From: Neckera pumila
Lineage: Eukaryota; Streptophyta; Bryopsida; Hypnales; Neckeraceae
Direction: 5' to 3'
NCBI GenBank assembly: GCA_963969595.1
Contig: OZ018415.1
Coordinates: 4,960,001-5,024,000, forward strand
DNA length: 64,000 nt
This document shows positions 24,198-36,545 of the stretch, in pieces. The position numbers and the translations under genes were made by a program. The notes below the pieces were generated by a model. The model saw only the letters and a list, made by a program, of their open reading frames with translations, was not told where the DNA came from and searched no databases. Within the stretch, counting starts at the first letter, position 1; each line of letters starts with the position of its first letter.

Positions 24198-24870
24198 TTA
24201 ATCCCTAAAGCCCAAGGCCATTTTTTTGCCAAAAAACACTCAAATTTGTCATTTCTGTAGCAAAGAGTTTAAAACATTAAATTTTTTTTTCCATATCTAA
24301 CCATAGGATGTTACACCTACCTAGTATAAAAATGTGTGGAAAAATTTTCAAAATTTTTGACCAGACAGATTGCAAGATATCTGCATTTAAAGTAAAGAAA
24401 CACAATTTTTTCAACACATTGCAAGATTAGATTATTTAACTTTAAACTTTCTTAATTCTAAATTTTTGGTTATAGAGTTTTGAGTTTTTAATCTTCATAG
24501 TGGAGAGTTGAATTAAGAGTCTAGGAAAAAAAATGCAAAAAAACTTAATTTTTATACTTTAAAAAATTGTTAAATAGAAATAGCTACAAGATAGAAGGAA
24601 AATCTAAATTGCAAATATCTATAAAATTATATTAAAATGCACAAATTCCAACGGTGAGATTTCTGTAGCAAGAAAACTAAACCATGTGGAGTTTTTTTCT
24701 TGAAAAATTATAAAATTTGCATTCCAAAATGAATTATACAAGTTAATTTTTCAAAAAGATGCTCTAATTGCCCCCAAAACAAGATTGTCCATAAACTTTC
24801 TCATAACAAATCCAAATGAAATGAATCAAAGCTATTTAAATAGACAAAAATGTAAGTTCAAAACATGGGG
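24198..24870 (-). mobile_element. TTAA element, subfamily 2 (inverted), one end lost
   Basis: Starts TTAATCCCTAAAGCCCAAGG and follows the subfamily 2 body (CTAACCATAGGATGTTA, GATGCTCTAATTGCCC, AAACAAGATTGTCC) to about 24860. There it joins unrelated DNA (ATGGGGCACCCAGG), so the hairpin end is missing. Confidence 0.75.
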
Positions 24871-26354
24871 ATGGGGCACCCAGGTGCCAAAATTGAATTT
24901 CCATGTCAGCTTCTAAAGGATCCACATCACCTCGCACCATTCATAAGATGACATGTGGCACTTTTTTAATATGAAAATGTCTTAAATTCTACCAAATCTG
25001 ACCTTCTTATAGGGTATTAGTATCTTCATCCTAGTTAGCATGTTAGACCAAATTATCGTGTATTAAAAAAAACTCACATTACTTCATACAATTACTATAG
25101 GAGCCTAAATAAAAGTACTATCTAGGTAGGCACCTCTAGACGTGCCACCAACCTTAAACCACCATCTACACTTTGTGAAGATTTTCAAAATCAATTATGT
25201 ACCTATGTGGAAGAAATGCTTTCCAAACCAAACTTTGTTCCTTCATAACTTTTGCATACAGTATCCAAATGTTGCGTTCTTTGGTGCGTTGGAACCTTCT
25301 TTCACTTCCCAATAAGAAAATATAAAAGTTTAAACAATCTAATAATAGTAATTAGGCACGGTAGCAATTTTAGTGACAGTTTTGAGGGTACGCACCTTAA
25401 CGCAAATTAAATGGTGCAGTATCCTTAGTGCAGTATTGAGTTCAATTCTCATGAAGAGGCCTGCTACGCCACAACAAGGGCCATGCTTGGGCTGGGAGGC
25501 ACCAGCTCATGGTATGGATGTGAGCATTATTGTGAGCTTATATTATTCTGCAAAACCAGAACACGCCAGCTTGGATATGAGTCACGCCACTCGTGGAAGA
25601 AACAATGGTGAAAAAAACAAATTGAGACCAAAAGGACAAAAGTTACGCTTTTGGGCTACACCTATAATCAACACTGCCCCAAATGCGACATCTACATTTT
25701 ATATCACAAAAAACTAGATATAGATTACATAGGATGTAGACAAATCAAAATATGAAAGTGCACAAGAGTTTAGTATTGTTTTTTTTTGGCACATCTAGAT
25801 CATATTGTACTTTGAAAATTCATAAGTTATTTTATTCTATGCCTAAGTTATGTATATTGAAGTATATTGGAATCTTCTTTCAATTTCCAATGAGATCAAA
25901 TAGAAATGACTTATGTTTAATAATATTAAATAAGTTCACTTGTGTGATTTAGTGATAATTTGAGGTGTGCAAACTTTATAATATGAGTTCCACTACTAGT
26001 ATTTTTATTATAACTCAAGAAACCCAAATGATAATAACAAATCTTTATTGGTGTCTTGACCACATGCTAAACAAGGAGCGCAAACTCATTATGCTGTAAG
26101 TTACTCTAAGCTGCCCAAGAATGTCATCTATTATATTAAGTACGCAGTGTCACAAAATCCATCACATCTACTTCCTGGGGAAATATCATTTAGTTATTTC
26201 ATCTAACGTTTGTGTTGGAAAATGAGGGTGTGACAAGTGAACATTCTTCCTCGACGCGAGAGCGGCACTTCATTGCAATTTGAAGTTGTTAGTGGCATAC
26301 AAACAATACACTCAGATACCTTAACTGCTCCTTTCTTCCAATTTCTAATATAAC
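24871..26354. repeat. Dispersed repeat G, copy 1, plus unassigned DNA
   Basis: 25240-25370 and 25680-25960 contain G landmarks (ATTGTTTTTTTTTGGCACATC, AAAATTCATAAGTTATTTTA, GGAATCTTCTTTCAATTTCC) shared with 27180-27790, 31140-31452 and 37225-37975. The 114-residue open frame at 25373-25717 lies inside and has no recognisable domain. 26000-26354 is unassigned. Confidence 0.45.
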
Positions 26355-26580
26355 CATTAGAAGAGATTTGAGGACTTTGAAGGTCCGTTTCAGGCTTGTT
26401 CCCGCAGTCTGTTCCCATGTTTTGAACCAGCAATAATGCTATCAAAAAAGAAAAGAAAAATTCAAAAAATTTAACATGGCAATATCTTGACCATGTTAGA
26501 CTGCATATGTGGCAGAGTTCCCAGGCTGGGAACAGCTTGGAAACTCGCAGTCTCTTTTACCCCTCAAATCTCTTCTAATG
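26355..26580. mobile_element. MITE family C, copy 1 (226 bp)
   Basis: Perfect terminal inverted repeats: CATTAGAAGAGATTTGAGG at the left and its inverse at the right. Shared with 43659-43939. Both carry an internal GTTCCCAG...CTGGGAAC-like palindrome. No ORF. Confidence 0.85.
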
Positions 26581-26768
26581 ACTTATGCACTTCTACAATT
26601 TCATAGTACCATACTTTGAATTGTCCACCATCAAGCAAGCAAGATGAAAATTGTCCTCTTTAGGGTTGTGTTAGGAAATGAAATTTTAGAGCATGGTTTA
26701 CAAAAAATCCAAACGTCCTTTGCTACTTGCACACATATATGGTTCCATGTCTTACATTTTCTTACAAC

Positions 26769-27067
26769 TAAGGTAGTCTGCTCTAAAAGCAAGCGGGCTC
26801 TAAAAGCAATCATGACACAAAAGTACATTTGCTTTCTTCAATGTAATAGCACGGTACATTTCAGGAGGTGGGCAGTTCTAGTGACCACTACGTTTCAACT
26901 TCAAAAATTCGTAACTAATTCCACAAAAGTCCAAAAAAGATGAAACGACTTGGGTTAGATGCCAATTCTATTTTTCTTCCTACAAAAATTTACCCAAAAT
27001 TGTTTCAAGGAGTTTAGCTCCCCCGCCTGAAGCTCTTAAATGGTCGGTTTAAGAGCAGACTACCTTA
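26769..27067. mobile_element. MITE family A, copy 4 (best preserved, 299 bp)
   Basis: Starts TAAGGTAGTCTGCTCTAAAA and ends TTTAAGAGCAGACTACCTTA, near-perfect inverted repeats. The body contains GATGAAACGACTTGGGTTAG, inverse to copies 1 and 2. The 99-residue open frame inside is on the MITE body and not credible as a gene. Confidence 0.8.
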
Positions 27068-27179
27068 TAATAAGCTCCAAATTCAACTGTAACCCCGTAC
27101 TGCACATTGTTGCAACTTTAGAGTGCACAAGGTCAATTTACAGAAATGTTACCCAAGTATAGTTTGAAGCATCTAAATG

Positions 27180-27790
27180 AAGCTACCATTAGTTTAGTAG
27201 AGCTTGAACTCAAGATGTCCCACTTCCAAAAGACTTGTACATGGAAAGATGCAGTCAAAGGGAATATACATATGGACTTGTGAGTTGTGACCTCATGAGC
27301 GGTTGTGTTTTGTAAGATATAAGGTACGATTACGCAATTCCGAGCATGTGTCCAAGAAAAAATGTAGATGTTTGTTGCACGCTTTTCAAGGTGCAAACAT
27401 TGAAAATAGGGCACAATTTTAAAAAAATTCTACCAATTTAACCTTGACCTCTAACATACTTATAATTTTTGTATATTATATTCAAATATTCTTCTTGGGT
27501 TTCTCCTAACTTTACTGTAAAATTGTCTTTATGTGATTAAAAAAAGTGAGAGATTTCTGAGTAGCAATAATGTTTGTCTCCAAGAGAAATTTGTGTAATT
27601 TAAGGTGATTGGACTACCTTACCTATGGCAAGTACCATTCATTTTTTTGGATTTGGGAGGGCTTATCCATGAGTGCTCAACAATCGAGTTCAATACTAAA
27701 ATATGTCCTCCCATATTCAACAATGCCCCAAATGTGACACCTTTTAAAAAAAAAGTTGTTTTTGGTACTTCCTTGATCGACTCAAGGTAG
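27180..27790. repeat. Dispersed repeat G, copy 2
   Basis: Collinear with 37225-37720: GGACTTGTGAGTTGTGACCT, CATGAGCGGTTGTG, GCAATTCCGAGCATGTG, GGGCACAATTT and CTACCTTACCTATGGCAAG. No coding domain identified. It may be part of a larger degraded retroelement. Confidence 0.5.
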
Positions 27791-28280
27791 ATTCTGCATC
27801 CCTTTTGAGACTTCTACTCCAAGTACTTCAGTTATGATTTATCCTTGTTTTCTTTTACAGAAAATTTGACCTCAGTCATTTTTACAAAGAATGCTAGTTA
27901 CATAACCATCAACCTGAACTCAATCGTTTTTGCAAAGATAGCTAGTTACATAACATCAGCAAAGATTCTCTTATTGTAACAACTGAAGCATGAATATAAA
28001 ATCAGCTCCTTATGCTATAGCTGATGTCCCTATTGTATCAAGCTGTTACTTAGTTGCTTGAGTTGTAACCCAGCTACTAATGTGGATCAGTAACCTTATC
28101 TCCATTCAGATCATAAACTAATACAGCTCCTTGTAATCAAACCATTCATTCAAGCCGGACAACATAATACATTGGGAGTTTAAACCTCAAGGTATAAGAT
28201 AAGGAAAAAGGAAAATCTCCAAGTATAGCATAATCCAAACAAAGTTATGCACATACATGCTGTCTTTGTTTGCAACCTGA

Positions 28281-29208
28281 TTAACCCCTAAAGGACCATT
28301 GTCCCTTTGGGGGACAAATGTGTTTTTGGGTAGGTACCTACGGGTTGAAATTTTCTTCTGATTTTTTGAAACTTTTTTTGGAGGTAGAAAAGCTGATTAT
28401 CTTCATGGGACTATAATTTTTTTCACAACCGGTGCTCGGGAACAAAAGTTATGACCAAATAAGCTCAAAACAGGGGACGGCGGGCAGCAAAAAAAATTTG
28501 CAATTTTTTTTTTTTTTTTTTAAAGTATTTTTTCTCTCATAGACTATATTTTTGTCTATCTAGAAACATTTGATTCATTTCATTTGGATTTTCTATGAGA
28601 AAGTTATGGACATTCTTGTTTTTTGGACAGTTAGAGCATCTTTTTGAAAAAAATAACTTGTAGGACTCATTTCTGAATGCGATTTTTCAAATTTTTCAAA
28701 TTTTTTTTTTTGCATGGTTTAGTTTACTTGCTAGAACAATCTCACCATTGGGATTAGTACATTTTAATCCCATCTAAAATATATGAATATTTTAGATTTT
28801 CCTTCTATCTTGTACCTACTTCTACTTAATAACTTTTTTAATAATGAAATTTAAGTTTTTTTAAACTTTTTTTTAGCTAGATTCTTAACTCAATTCTCCA
28901 GTATAAACATCAAAAGCTCAAATCTCTATAGTGCAAAAAAATACAGTTAAAAATGTTCAAAGTCGAAAAATCTAGTCCCCCAATGTGATGAAAAATTTGT
29001 TTTTTTCACTTTAAACGCAAATATCTTGCAATCTGTGCGGTCAAAAATTCTGAATTTTTTTCCACACACTCTCATACTAGTTAGGTGTAAGATCCTACGG
29101 TTAGATGTGGGAAAAAAACATTTTTCAAATTTTTTTATTTTTTGCTATAGAAATGGCAGTTTTGAGTGTTTTTGGGCAAAAAAAAGGCCTCGGTCCTTTA
29201 GTGGTTAA
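28281..29208 (+). mobile_element. TTAA element, subfamily 2, 928 bp
   Basis: Starts TTAACCCCTAAAGGACCATT and ends GGTCCTTTAGTGGTTAA. The subterminal palindrome TTGTCCC-TTTGG-GGGACAA lies just inside the left end. Full-length and collinear with 32242-33166. Non-coding. Confidence 0.88.
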
Positions 29209-30028
29209 TTGAGTTCTGGCCAAAACCCTAATACGGCAACAGGCAAACCAAAACATCAATTTGAAACGATCAACCTCCTTTGACAACAGATTCCGAGTAA
29301 ATGTAAAAAAAGAAACACATGCAACAATCCAAACAACAGGAGTTGCTTGACTCTGCTGTTCTTCTCTTCACACAAAAGAATATATATGGTCATTTGGAAT
29401 TCTTGAAAAAGAAGTTTCTCAGGAGGTGACGATCCTCACTTGTGCCCATACCAACCAGCATATCGTTAGTTTGCTATTTGATGTACACAAGGTGTCTACA
29501 GAGCGTCACTACTTGTTATTATAATTCACCTGAGAAAACATCTCTCATCCTACTCAAAAGACCAACATTAGAAACGTTAGTATGAATTTGTCATATAAAA
29601 TTAACTTCGGAATAATCACAACCTATTGGCCGTTGATCTGTGACCCTAGCACCATTGTACCGATACTGTGAAGCTCAAACACTCATACACCTCTGAGAAC
29701 AAGTTTCCACAAAAGCAACAGCAACTCACTCTCTCACTGTGACCCAATCATAAGCAAGGACCAGATTGTGAGTTTTGTTGCTTATGGACAATTTTCAAAA
29801 AATAGCAAAGGAACAGTTGGAGGGTGGCAATTTCATGTTGCAACAGTGGATCTGCCTCCAAGCTCTGTGTTAACTTCCTTAATTAAGGCACAAGTTCCAA
29901 TATGCCCGTCATATTTTCCACTTTAATATTGCTAATTGTTCCTTGATACAAAACCCGGAGGCTCATCAAAGACTGTGTATGTGAGCTGACTTCTTCAAGC
30001 TGTCCGTATCCTGTCATTGAGCAGGTTA
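29209..30028. other. Low-copy stretch, no gene recognised
   Basis: Slightly less AT-rich and without copies elsewhere in the window. No open frame with a recognisable domain on either strand. A distant or spliced gene fragment cannot be excluded. Confidence 0.4.
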
Positions 30029-30960
30029 TTAACCCCTAAAGGACCAACATGCATTTTTTGGCCGTATAGAAATTTTGGGCAGGTACGTGTGACTAGAGAT
30101 ATCCATAATTGAGGCTGAAATTTTAATAGAAGGTGGGGACGAGGAATATCTTCATGTGTACCAAGTTTCATGACATTTTGAAATACGAGTAAAAAGTTGT
30201 GACCTAATATGTTACTTTTTTTCGTAACCGGGCAGTTTGGGCAGATCAAGAAAAAATCATTTTTTCCGGAATTTTTTTTTTGAAATTGGTTCTCTGGATT
30301 TATATATACTTAAAAAGCTTTGAGTCACTCCATTTCAATCAATGAGTCAAAAGTTATGAGGGTTTTTGAATTGCGGGCAGTTATGGATTCTCTACTCTAA
30401 AAAAAACTTTAAAGTCGTTTATTTAAATCAATTTTCAATATTTTTGGAAAAAATAAAATCCTAGGATGTAGATTGATTATTACAACATTACAACCGTTGG
30501 GATTGGCATTTTTGAATTCCATGATTAAATTTTTAACAATTTAGTATTTTGAATCATTTTCTACTTCTTTCTACTTACTATTTTTTTCCTATATGTTGTA
30601 CAATTCCAAATGATGTGAAATTTTTCATGCATATAGACAACTTGTTTAGGAAACTGAATTCAAAGAAGCACCACCTTTATCGGCATTTCTTCATTGAAAA
30701 GTGAGCTTGCAAAGTGCAGCTGCCCGGTTTTTCGCAAGATTGAAAAAATGGTTTTCAAGACTTTGAATGCTTATATCTTATGATCCACACGGTGGAATTT
30801 TCTGAAATTTTTACCACATGTTTTCAAAATATTCTACTACAAGATCCTACGGTTACATGTGTCAAAAATTGTTTTTTTCCAAAAATTTGGTAGTTGTATT
30901 AGAAATGGCAGTTTTGGAGCGTTTTTGGTGATTACATAGTCATGAAACTTTAGGGGTTAA
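30029..30960 (+). mobile_element. TTAA element, subfamily 1, 932 bp
   Basis: Starts TTAACCCCTAAAGGACCAAC and ends GAAACTTTAGGGGTTAA. This is the cleanest full-length subfamily 1 copy in the window, with no gap and no microsatellite. It gives the reference for the length and content of the copies at 4682 and 10917. Non-coding. Confidence 0.9.
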
Positions 30961-31139
30961 CAGTATGGTATGGTGTCAGGCAACCTATAAGCTGGTTTGA
31001 GAGTAAAATTTTTTCTTTACTCAATATCATTTACGTTCACAAATATTTATAACAAAGAAGTCTATTTGCTTGCAAGAAGCAAAAGTATCAACCTATGTAT
31101 ATTTCAGCAGTAGATGAACGAATTCAAGAATTAATACCA

Positions 31140-31735
31140 AGAAGTTAAATCTAAAAAAGAAAAAAAACAATGCGACACCAACATTTGAACTAAAAAGCAT
31201 CGCAAAAAACTAGATATTGACTATGCATGTACACAATCCAGATATAAGAATCTAATATTGTTTTTTTGGACACCTATATATATAGTAATAATTTTTAACT
31301 TTGAAAGCTTAGAACAATATAAACTACATAACATATTTATACAATGTCCAATTATGTATGCTAAAATGCATTGGAATCCTCTTCCAGTTGCCAAATTAAT
31401 TTTTTATAAATTTAATTTATATTTAATAGTAATAATAACTATGGTCTACCATTATAGGCGCTTCTACTAATACTAATTTAAATCTTCCACATGGGTTGTT
31501 CTACCTCCTACCACCTCACTTATATAAAGACATTGTCTATATATCTTCTTCTACTCCCAACAAAAATGACTTTTGAATCTGTGAAAGGTGGTTGCAAGAA
31601 ATTACAATATTTTCATTCTGATGCCGGATTTTTAAGAAATTGCATTTTAAAGTGCCGAAGTGCTTTTTAGACTTTAATTGATTATTTGGCAAACATGTGC
31701 CGAAGGTGACCTGTAGGTACGGTAATTCATAGCAG
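31140..31735. repeat. Repeats G (copy 3) and H (copy 2) joined
   Basis: 31140-31452 matches G: AAAAACTAGATATTGACTAT, TTTTTTTGGACACC and GCATTGGAATCCTCTTCC. 31453-31735 matches H: TCCACATGGGTTGTTCTACC, then CACTTATATAAAGACATTG with its TATA-like box. G followed by H may represent one larger element. Confidence 0.5.
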
Positions 31736-32215
31736 CTTTGTTTTGAGACCAAAGTATCTAAAAACTCTAGGGAAGGTCCAAACACTATTGCTACACACAA
31801 GAAAATTTTCTACCAAAGAAACCGTCCTCTTACATGCTTGTAATTCTTGAAATGATTGGAAATGGGTCGTCGATCGAAAATGGGTTGCCTCCCCTAGTGT
31901 CATGACAAAGAGAGAGCATTCATAATCTTATATTATGGGCCAAATGACTATCAATGGAGTTTCTTCCAGTGGAATAAGCTTAGGTGGGGGCAAATTTCAC
32001 CATCAGGCTTACTTGTAAGCTTTAGTTTCACAACAAACTTGCTAGGGGAGGCAGCCCATTCCCGATTGACCACCCATTTCTGATCACTTCAGGAATTACA
32101 AGGCATGTAAAAGGACGGTTTCTTTGGTGGAAAATTTTCTTGTGTGCAGCAATAGTGTTTGGACCCTTCCTAGAGTTTTCAGATATTTGGGTCTCAAAAC
32201 AAAGTTGCTATGAAT
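31728..32215. repeat. Inverted repeat F, arms about 175 bp
   Basis: The left arm (31728-31905) and right arm (32037-32215) are reverse complements: GACCAAAGTATCTAAAAACTC pairs with GAGTTTTCAGATATTTGGGTC, and ATGGGTTGCCTCCCCTAG pairs with CTAGGGGAGGCAGCCCAT. The core GGGCCAAATGACTATCAATG recurs near 40800. The terminal motif GGGTTGCCTCCC also occurs at 33178, 38025 (inverse) and 39857. Probably a fold-back MITE with flanks. Confidence 0.65.
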
Positions 32216-32241
32216 TAATGAGTTCCAGATTCTGTAATTCC

Positions 32242-33166
32242 TTAACCCCTAAAGGACCGTTGTCCCTTCGGGGGACAAATGCGTTTTTGGGTAGGTACCT
32301 ACGGGCTGAAATTTTGTCGTGATTTTTTGAATTTTTTTTTTGAAGATAGAAAACTGATAAGCTTTGTGGGAATGTAACTTTTTTCACAATCGGTGCCTGG
32401 GAAAAAAAGTTATGACCAAATAAGCTCAAAACAGGGGACGGCGGGCAGCAAAAAAAAATGGACAAAAATTTTAATTAAATTTTTTTTTTTCCTCGTAGAT
32501 TATACTTTTGCCTATTTGGAAAGCTTTGATTCATTTCATTTGGATTTGTTATGAGAAAGTTATGGACATTCTTGTTTTTTGGGCAGTTAGAGCATCTTTT
32601 TGAAAAAAATAACTTCTATGATGCATTTTTGAATGCAATTTTTCAAATTTTTCAGCTTTTTTTTTTTTCATGGTTTATGTTACTTTCTAGAACAATCTCA
32701 CTATTGGGATTAGTGTTTTTGAATTCTATATAAAAGATATTAATATTTTAGATTTTTCTTCTATCTCGCACCTACTTCTACTCAACAATTTTTTAAGTAG
32801 TGAAAAGTAAGTTTTTTTGGATTTATTTTTTTTCCCTAGACTCTCAACTCAATTCTCCACTATAAAGATTTAAAGCCCAAAACTCTGTAGTGCAAAATTT
32901 TTAAGTTAAAAATGTTCAAAGCCAAAAAATCTAGTCCCGCAATGTGTTGAAAACTTTGTTTTTTTCACTTTAAACACAGATGTCTTGCAATATTTGTGGT
33001 CAAAAATTCTGAAATTTTTTCCACACACTCTCGTACTAGTTAGGTATAAGATCCTATGGTTAGATGTGAAAAAAATTATTTTTCAATTTTCTTTTCTTTT
33101 TGCTATAGAAATTGCAGTCTTGAGTGTTTTTTGGCAGAAAAAGGGCCGCAGTCCTTTAGGGGTTAA
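32242..33166 (+). mobile_element. TTAA element, subfamily 2, 925 bp
   Basis: Starts TTAACCCCTAAAGGACCGTT and ends CAGTCCTTTAGGGGTTAA. The subterminal hairpin TTGTCCC-TTCGG-GGGACAA has a UUCG-like loop. Full length, non-coding. Confidence 0.9.
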
Positions 33167-33175
33167 GTGATCGAG

Positions 33176-34195
33176 AATGGGTTGCCTCCCTACTGCAGAA
33201 AAATTTCAATTAAAAAGAAGAGAGGAATGCAAGCTTTCAGACCTGCTTAAGACCTGCTTGAGAATAAGAGTCTCTTGCGATTTGTTCAACTAACACAGCA
33301 CGTGGACATAGTTTTAAATAATGTCTCTTGACTAAACAATACATCATTATCATAGTGAAAATGAAGATGTTATTGATCAATCACTAAAAAACTTCACTTG
33401 CAACACATCATATTCTTCATCATCTAACTTAGATGCAGAAATTGGTTTGAGAGTTACAGCACAGAAGAAATTAGTGGACCAAACTCAAACAATTTTATGC
33501 AACATGCAAAGAGTGTATAAAATTATAGAAACAATCCACCTTGTCAAATTTTAGAAGTAGAGGAGCAGCTTTGTACATGCTTGTGTCGTTCAAAAAGTTC
33601 AAGGCAACATAACTTTTGATTGGGATACTTGATCGAAAAAAATCTATACTCTTACTAAGGAGGTAATGTTCACACCTTGTGTCAAAATTTCATAAACATC
33701 TGACGCAAATTATTTTGTGCATAACTACCTGAGACCTCTTGCGCACGTTGAACAATCACTTGGTCCTTGACGGGTTAAATTAAGAACCATTCCAAAGCCA
33801 CCATGTTGTGGCAAAGAAGCATTGCATACAATGCACTGAATGAAAGTATGATTTTAGACTTTATTGATAACATGCATTCCACGGCGGAGTGCTTTGAATT
33901 CTTAATGGAGATGTTCACATTAAACTTTGGGTGTGGACATTGAACTTGTTTCAATTTTTTATTTTCCTCACTTGCAATGAATAATGACATTCTTGTTGAA
34001 TGTTATTGGTTTTACCTTGCTTTAGTTAACATTGGCAAATCCTCTTATAAAACATATAACATGATAATTATTTACCATATAACATGGAAATCATCACTTG
34101 GGGTCCTCAATGTTCTTCAATCCCTGAATAATATAGAGTAATGACACCATTCTATAATTATACCTACAATATTGTCTTTCAATGTTTATAATTTT
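33176..34195. repeat. Dispersed repeat I, copy 1 (about 1 kb)
   Basis: Collinear with 40917-41710 and then 42945-43140: AGAGGAATGCAAGCTTTCAG, AGAGTCTCTTGCGA, ACATCATATTCTTCATCATC, CTTTGGGTGTGGACA and TAACATGATAA. A short third piece is at 36690-36780. No protein domain recognised. Confidence 0.6.
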
Positions 34196-34319
34196 GATGT
34201 TGGCCCAATGCATTTTTGAGATTGTCTAATAAGTGCAGTTTGTTATCAAATTTGGATGGACATTAAACCCCAACTCATTATTTCTTTTCTTGGAATCTAC
34301 ATGATCAGTGGGTTATTTT

Positions 34320-34560
34320 TCATTTTTTATGAAGTTCCAAAGTGGCAATACAAAATGTCATAGTGGTGTCCCAAATTTCAACATTCATCCACATATTAGA
34401 TAGAAGATATCACATTAGCACATATCACATATCCCTAATTCTATTTTCATCCACAATTTGGCAATTTCATCCATGATTTCTTTTTAATTTGATGTTTGAC
34501 AAAAAAACTTCACAATTTTTTACCAATTTTTAGCCAAATTAATTTTTTGGGGTGCAATCT
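34320..34560. repeat. Dispersed repeat J, copy 1
   Basis: Shares GTCCCAAATTTCAACATTCA, TCCACATATTAGATAG and TTTTCATCCACAATTTGGC with 60815-61060, where the same block is an insertion in a RING-unit flank. No coding function seen. Confidence 0.55.
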
Positions 34561-34702
34561 GGCACTGTTTCGTCCAAAACCCCTTGTTGAATGTGATGTA
34601 TTTCTAATTCACAATGTTTTAATTGATCCAATTCAAATACTAAATTTGATACTAAAATTGTATTTACATAATGCCAAATATGCATCAAACCAACATGGAG
34701 AT

Positions 34703-34780
34703 TTAACCCCTTAAGGACCATGAGTGCAGATTTTGAACAACAAATGAATAGAAACACATCCAGAACTCATAGAAACACAT
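34703..34780 (+). mobile_element. TTAA element, subfamily 5, left-end fragment
   Basis: TTAACCCCTTAAGGACCATG followed by GAGTGCAGATTTTGAACAAC matches the left end of 13121-13693 for about 80-100 bp. It then runs into MITE A copy 5. Confidence 0.65.
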
Positions 34781-35886
34781 TTTTTGAATTCATAACTAAT
34801 TCAAGAATGCTTCAAAATATAGGAAACCACTTGTGTTATGTTTGGCATCCATTTTTCATTCTTTGAAAAATGAGTGAAAAATATTCCTATTCATGCAAAC
34901 CTTTGAAAAAGGCGGACCAACCCTTAACCCCTAAAGGACCGAGTTGATTTTCCTACCAAAACCCATTCAAAACTGTCATTTCTATTGCAAAGAGAAAAGA
35001 GTTTAAGAAATAGATTTTTTTTGCATATCCAACCGTAAGATCTTATACTTGACTAGTATATGAATATGTGGAAGAAATTTCAGAAACTCTAACCACGTAG
35101 ATTGCAAGATATATGCATTTAAAGTGAAGAAAACAACTTTTTTTCCACCTTGCTTCACTAGATTTTTTGGCTTTGAATCTTTTTAGTTCAAATTTTTTGC
35201 ACTACTGATTTCAATTTTCTACTTATTTATGTTAAGTATTTGAGTTGAGAATCTACCAAAAAAATTTAGGAAAAAAAGCACTTCATTTTCACTCATTAAA
35301 AAATTCTTAAGTAGAAGTGGATTCAAGATTGAAGAAAAAACTAAATTGTTAATAGCTTTTAGATGGAATTGAATCACAATAATCCCAATGGTGAGATTGT
35401 TCTAGCAAGAAATTCTAACCCTGTCTAACAATTTTTTTTGAAAAATTCTAAAAATTGCATTCAAAATGAATTCTACAACTTATTTTTTCAAGAAGATGCT
35501 TAGATTGCCCCAAAAACTAAGATTGTCCATAACTTTCTCATTATTAGTCCAAATTGAATGAAACAAAGCTTCACATGTAGACAAAAATATAATCTTTGAG
35601 TCAAAAATCTGAAAAAAATTATTTTGACTGTTTGTGATTTTTTGGGGGTTGCCCGCAAAATTCCATTTTTACTTATTGTGCCATAACTTTTGCTCCCGGG
35701 CATCAATTAAAATAAAAACTATATATTTGCAAAGATCTCGCAAAAATATACAACCTCAAAAAATCCCAAAAAATATTACTAAAAATTGAGATTGTAGGAA
35801 CCTGCCCGGACCCAAATTGTCCCCCAAGGGGACAACCGGTCCTTTAGGGGTTAAATGGTCGCTTTTAGAGCATCCTACCTTATAAT
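34780..35886 (-). mobile_element. MITE family A, copy 5, split by a TTAA element
   Basis: 34780-34923 is inverse to the A copy at 8637 (CATAACTAATTC, ATGCAAACCTTTGAAAAAGG). The match resumes at 35855 with GGTCGCTTTTAGAGCATCCT and ends ACCTTA. The intervening 34924-35854 is a complete TTAA element. Confidence 0.8.
34924..35854 (-). mobile_element. TTAA element, subfamily 2 (inverted), inside MITE A
   Basis: TTAACCCCTAAAGGACCGAG at the left and CCGGTCCTTTAGGGGTTAA at the right; subterminal palindrome TTGTCCCCCAAGGGGACAA near 35816. TTAA occurs on both sides, while the homologous MITE at 8637 has one TTAA at the same position. The duplication of exactly TTAA upon insertion is therefore directly visible. 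Confidence 0.93.
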
Positions 35887-35999
35887 ACTCCCAATAATCC
35901 AGCACAACTTGCAAACTCCTTTTTTTTCTATTTTTCTTTAATACTACTCAATCTCAAGATAGCTAAAGTTGATGCCTCTCTGTCTTGAAGGTACCATAT

Positions 36000-36545
36000 T
36001 GCACTAAATTCTATAAACTACACAAAATAGAAATTAGGTTGCCTTATCAATTAGGTTGCCTTACTTGAGATAAATTACCTCATGACTCCATGTTTCTCCA
36101 CATGGAGGTGCATGCAACTTTTTGAACCAGGGCTTGAATTGGAGCACCAATCTATGCCATACACATGACTTTGGATTGAATGCATCATTGTATTGTACAA
36201 TAGTAGTGAACATTTATATAGTGTGGACTACCTAGAAATTAGTGTAGGACAACCTAGTTTTACTATTTTGTGTACACTAAATAGTGCAATTGGGTTGCCT
36301 TGACAATTAGGTTGCCTTACCCCAAAGTAGTTACCTCATGTTACCTCATGACTCATAGCTTGTCCAAATGGAGGTACAAGCCATTCTCTGATCCCAAACC
36401 CTAAATCAATGTACCAACCAACCCATTTAGCACACATGTTTCCTCACATCTCTGCATCCTTTACAGTAAGTAATTCGGACATTGATATAGTGTAGAATGT
36501 TGAGAATTTAGTGTGGGACAACCTAATTGCACTATTTTGTGTACT
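36000..36545. repeat. Degenerate tandem repeat, period about 270 bp
   Basis: ATTAGGTTGCCTTA...TACCTCATGACTC...ATGGAGGTRCAAGC occurs at about 36030-36110 and 36300-36385. A GTGTGGACTACCTAG / GTGTAGGACAACCTAG / GTGTGGGACAACCTAA block recurs at about 36220, 36240 and 36510. Roughly two full units and a partial third. Function unknown. Confidence 0.55.

Noticed and set aside
25373..25717. 114-residue open frame, and a nearby GAGTTCAATTCTC resembling a polymerase III B box
   Set aside because: No matching A box at the right spacing and no poly-A tail, so a SINE could not be supported; the frame shows no domain.
28281..33166. CRISPR-like or satellite array from regularly recurring similar blocks
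   Set aside because: Spacing is irregular and each block is a complete element about 0.93 kb long with its own TTAA flanks.
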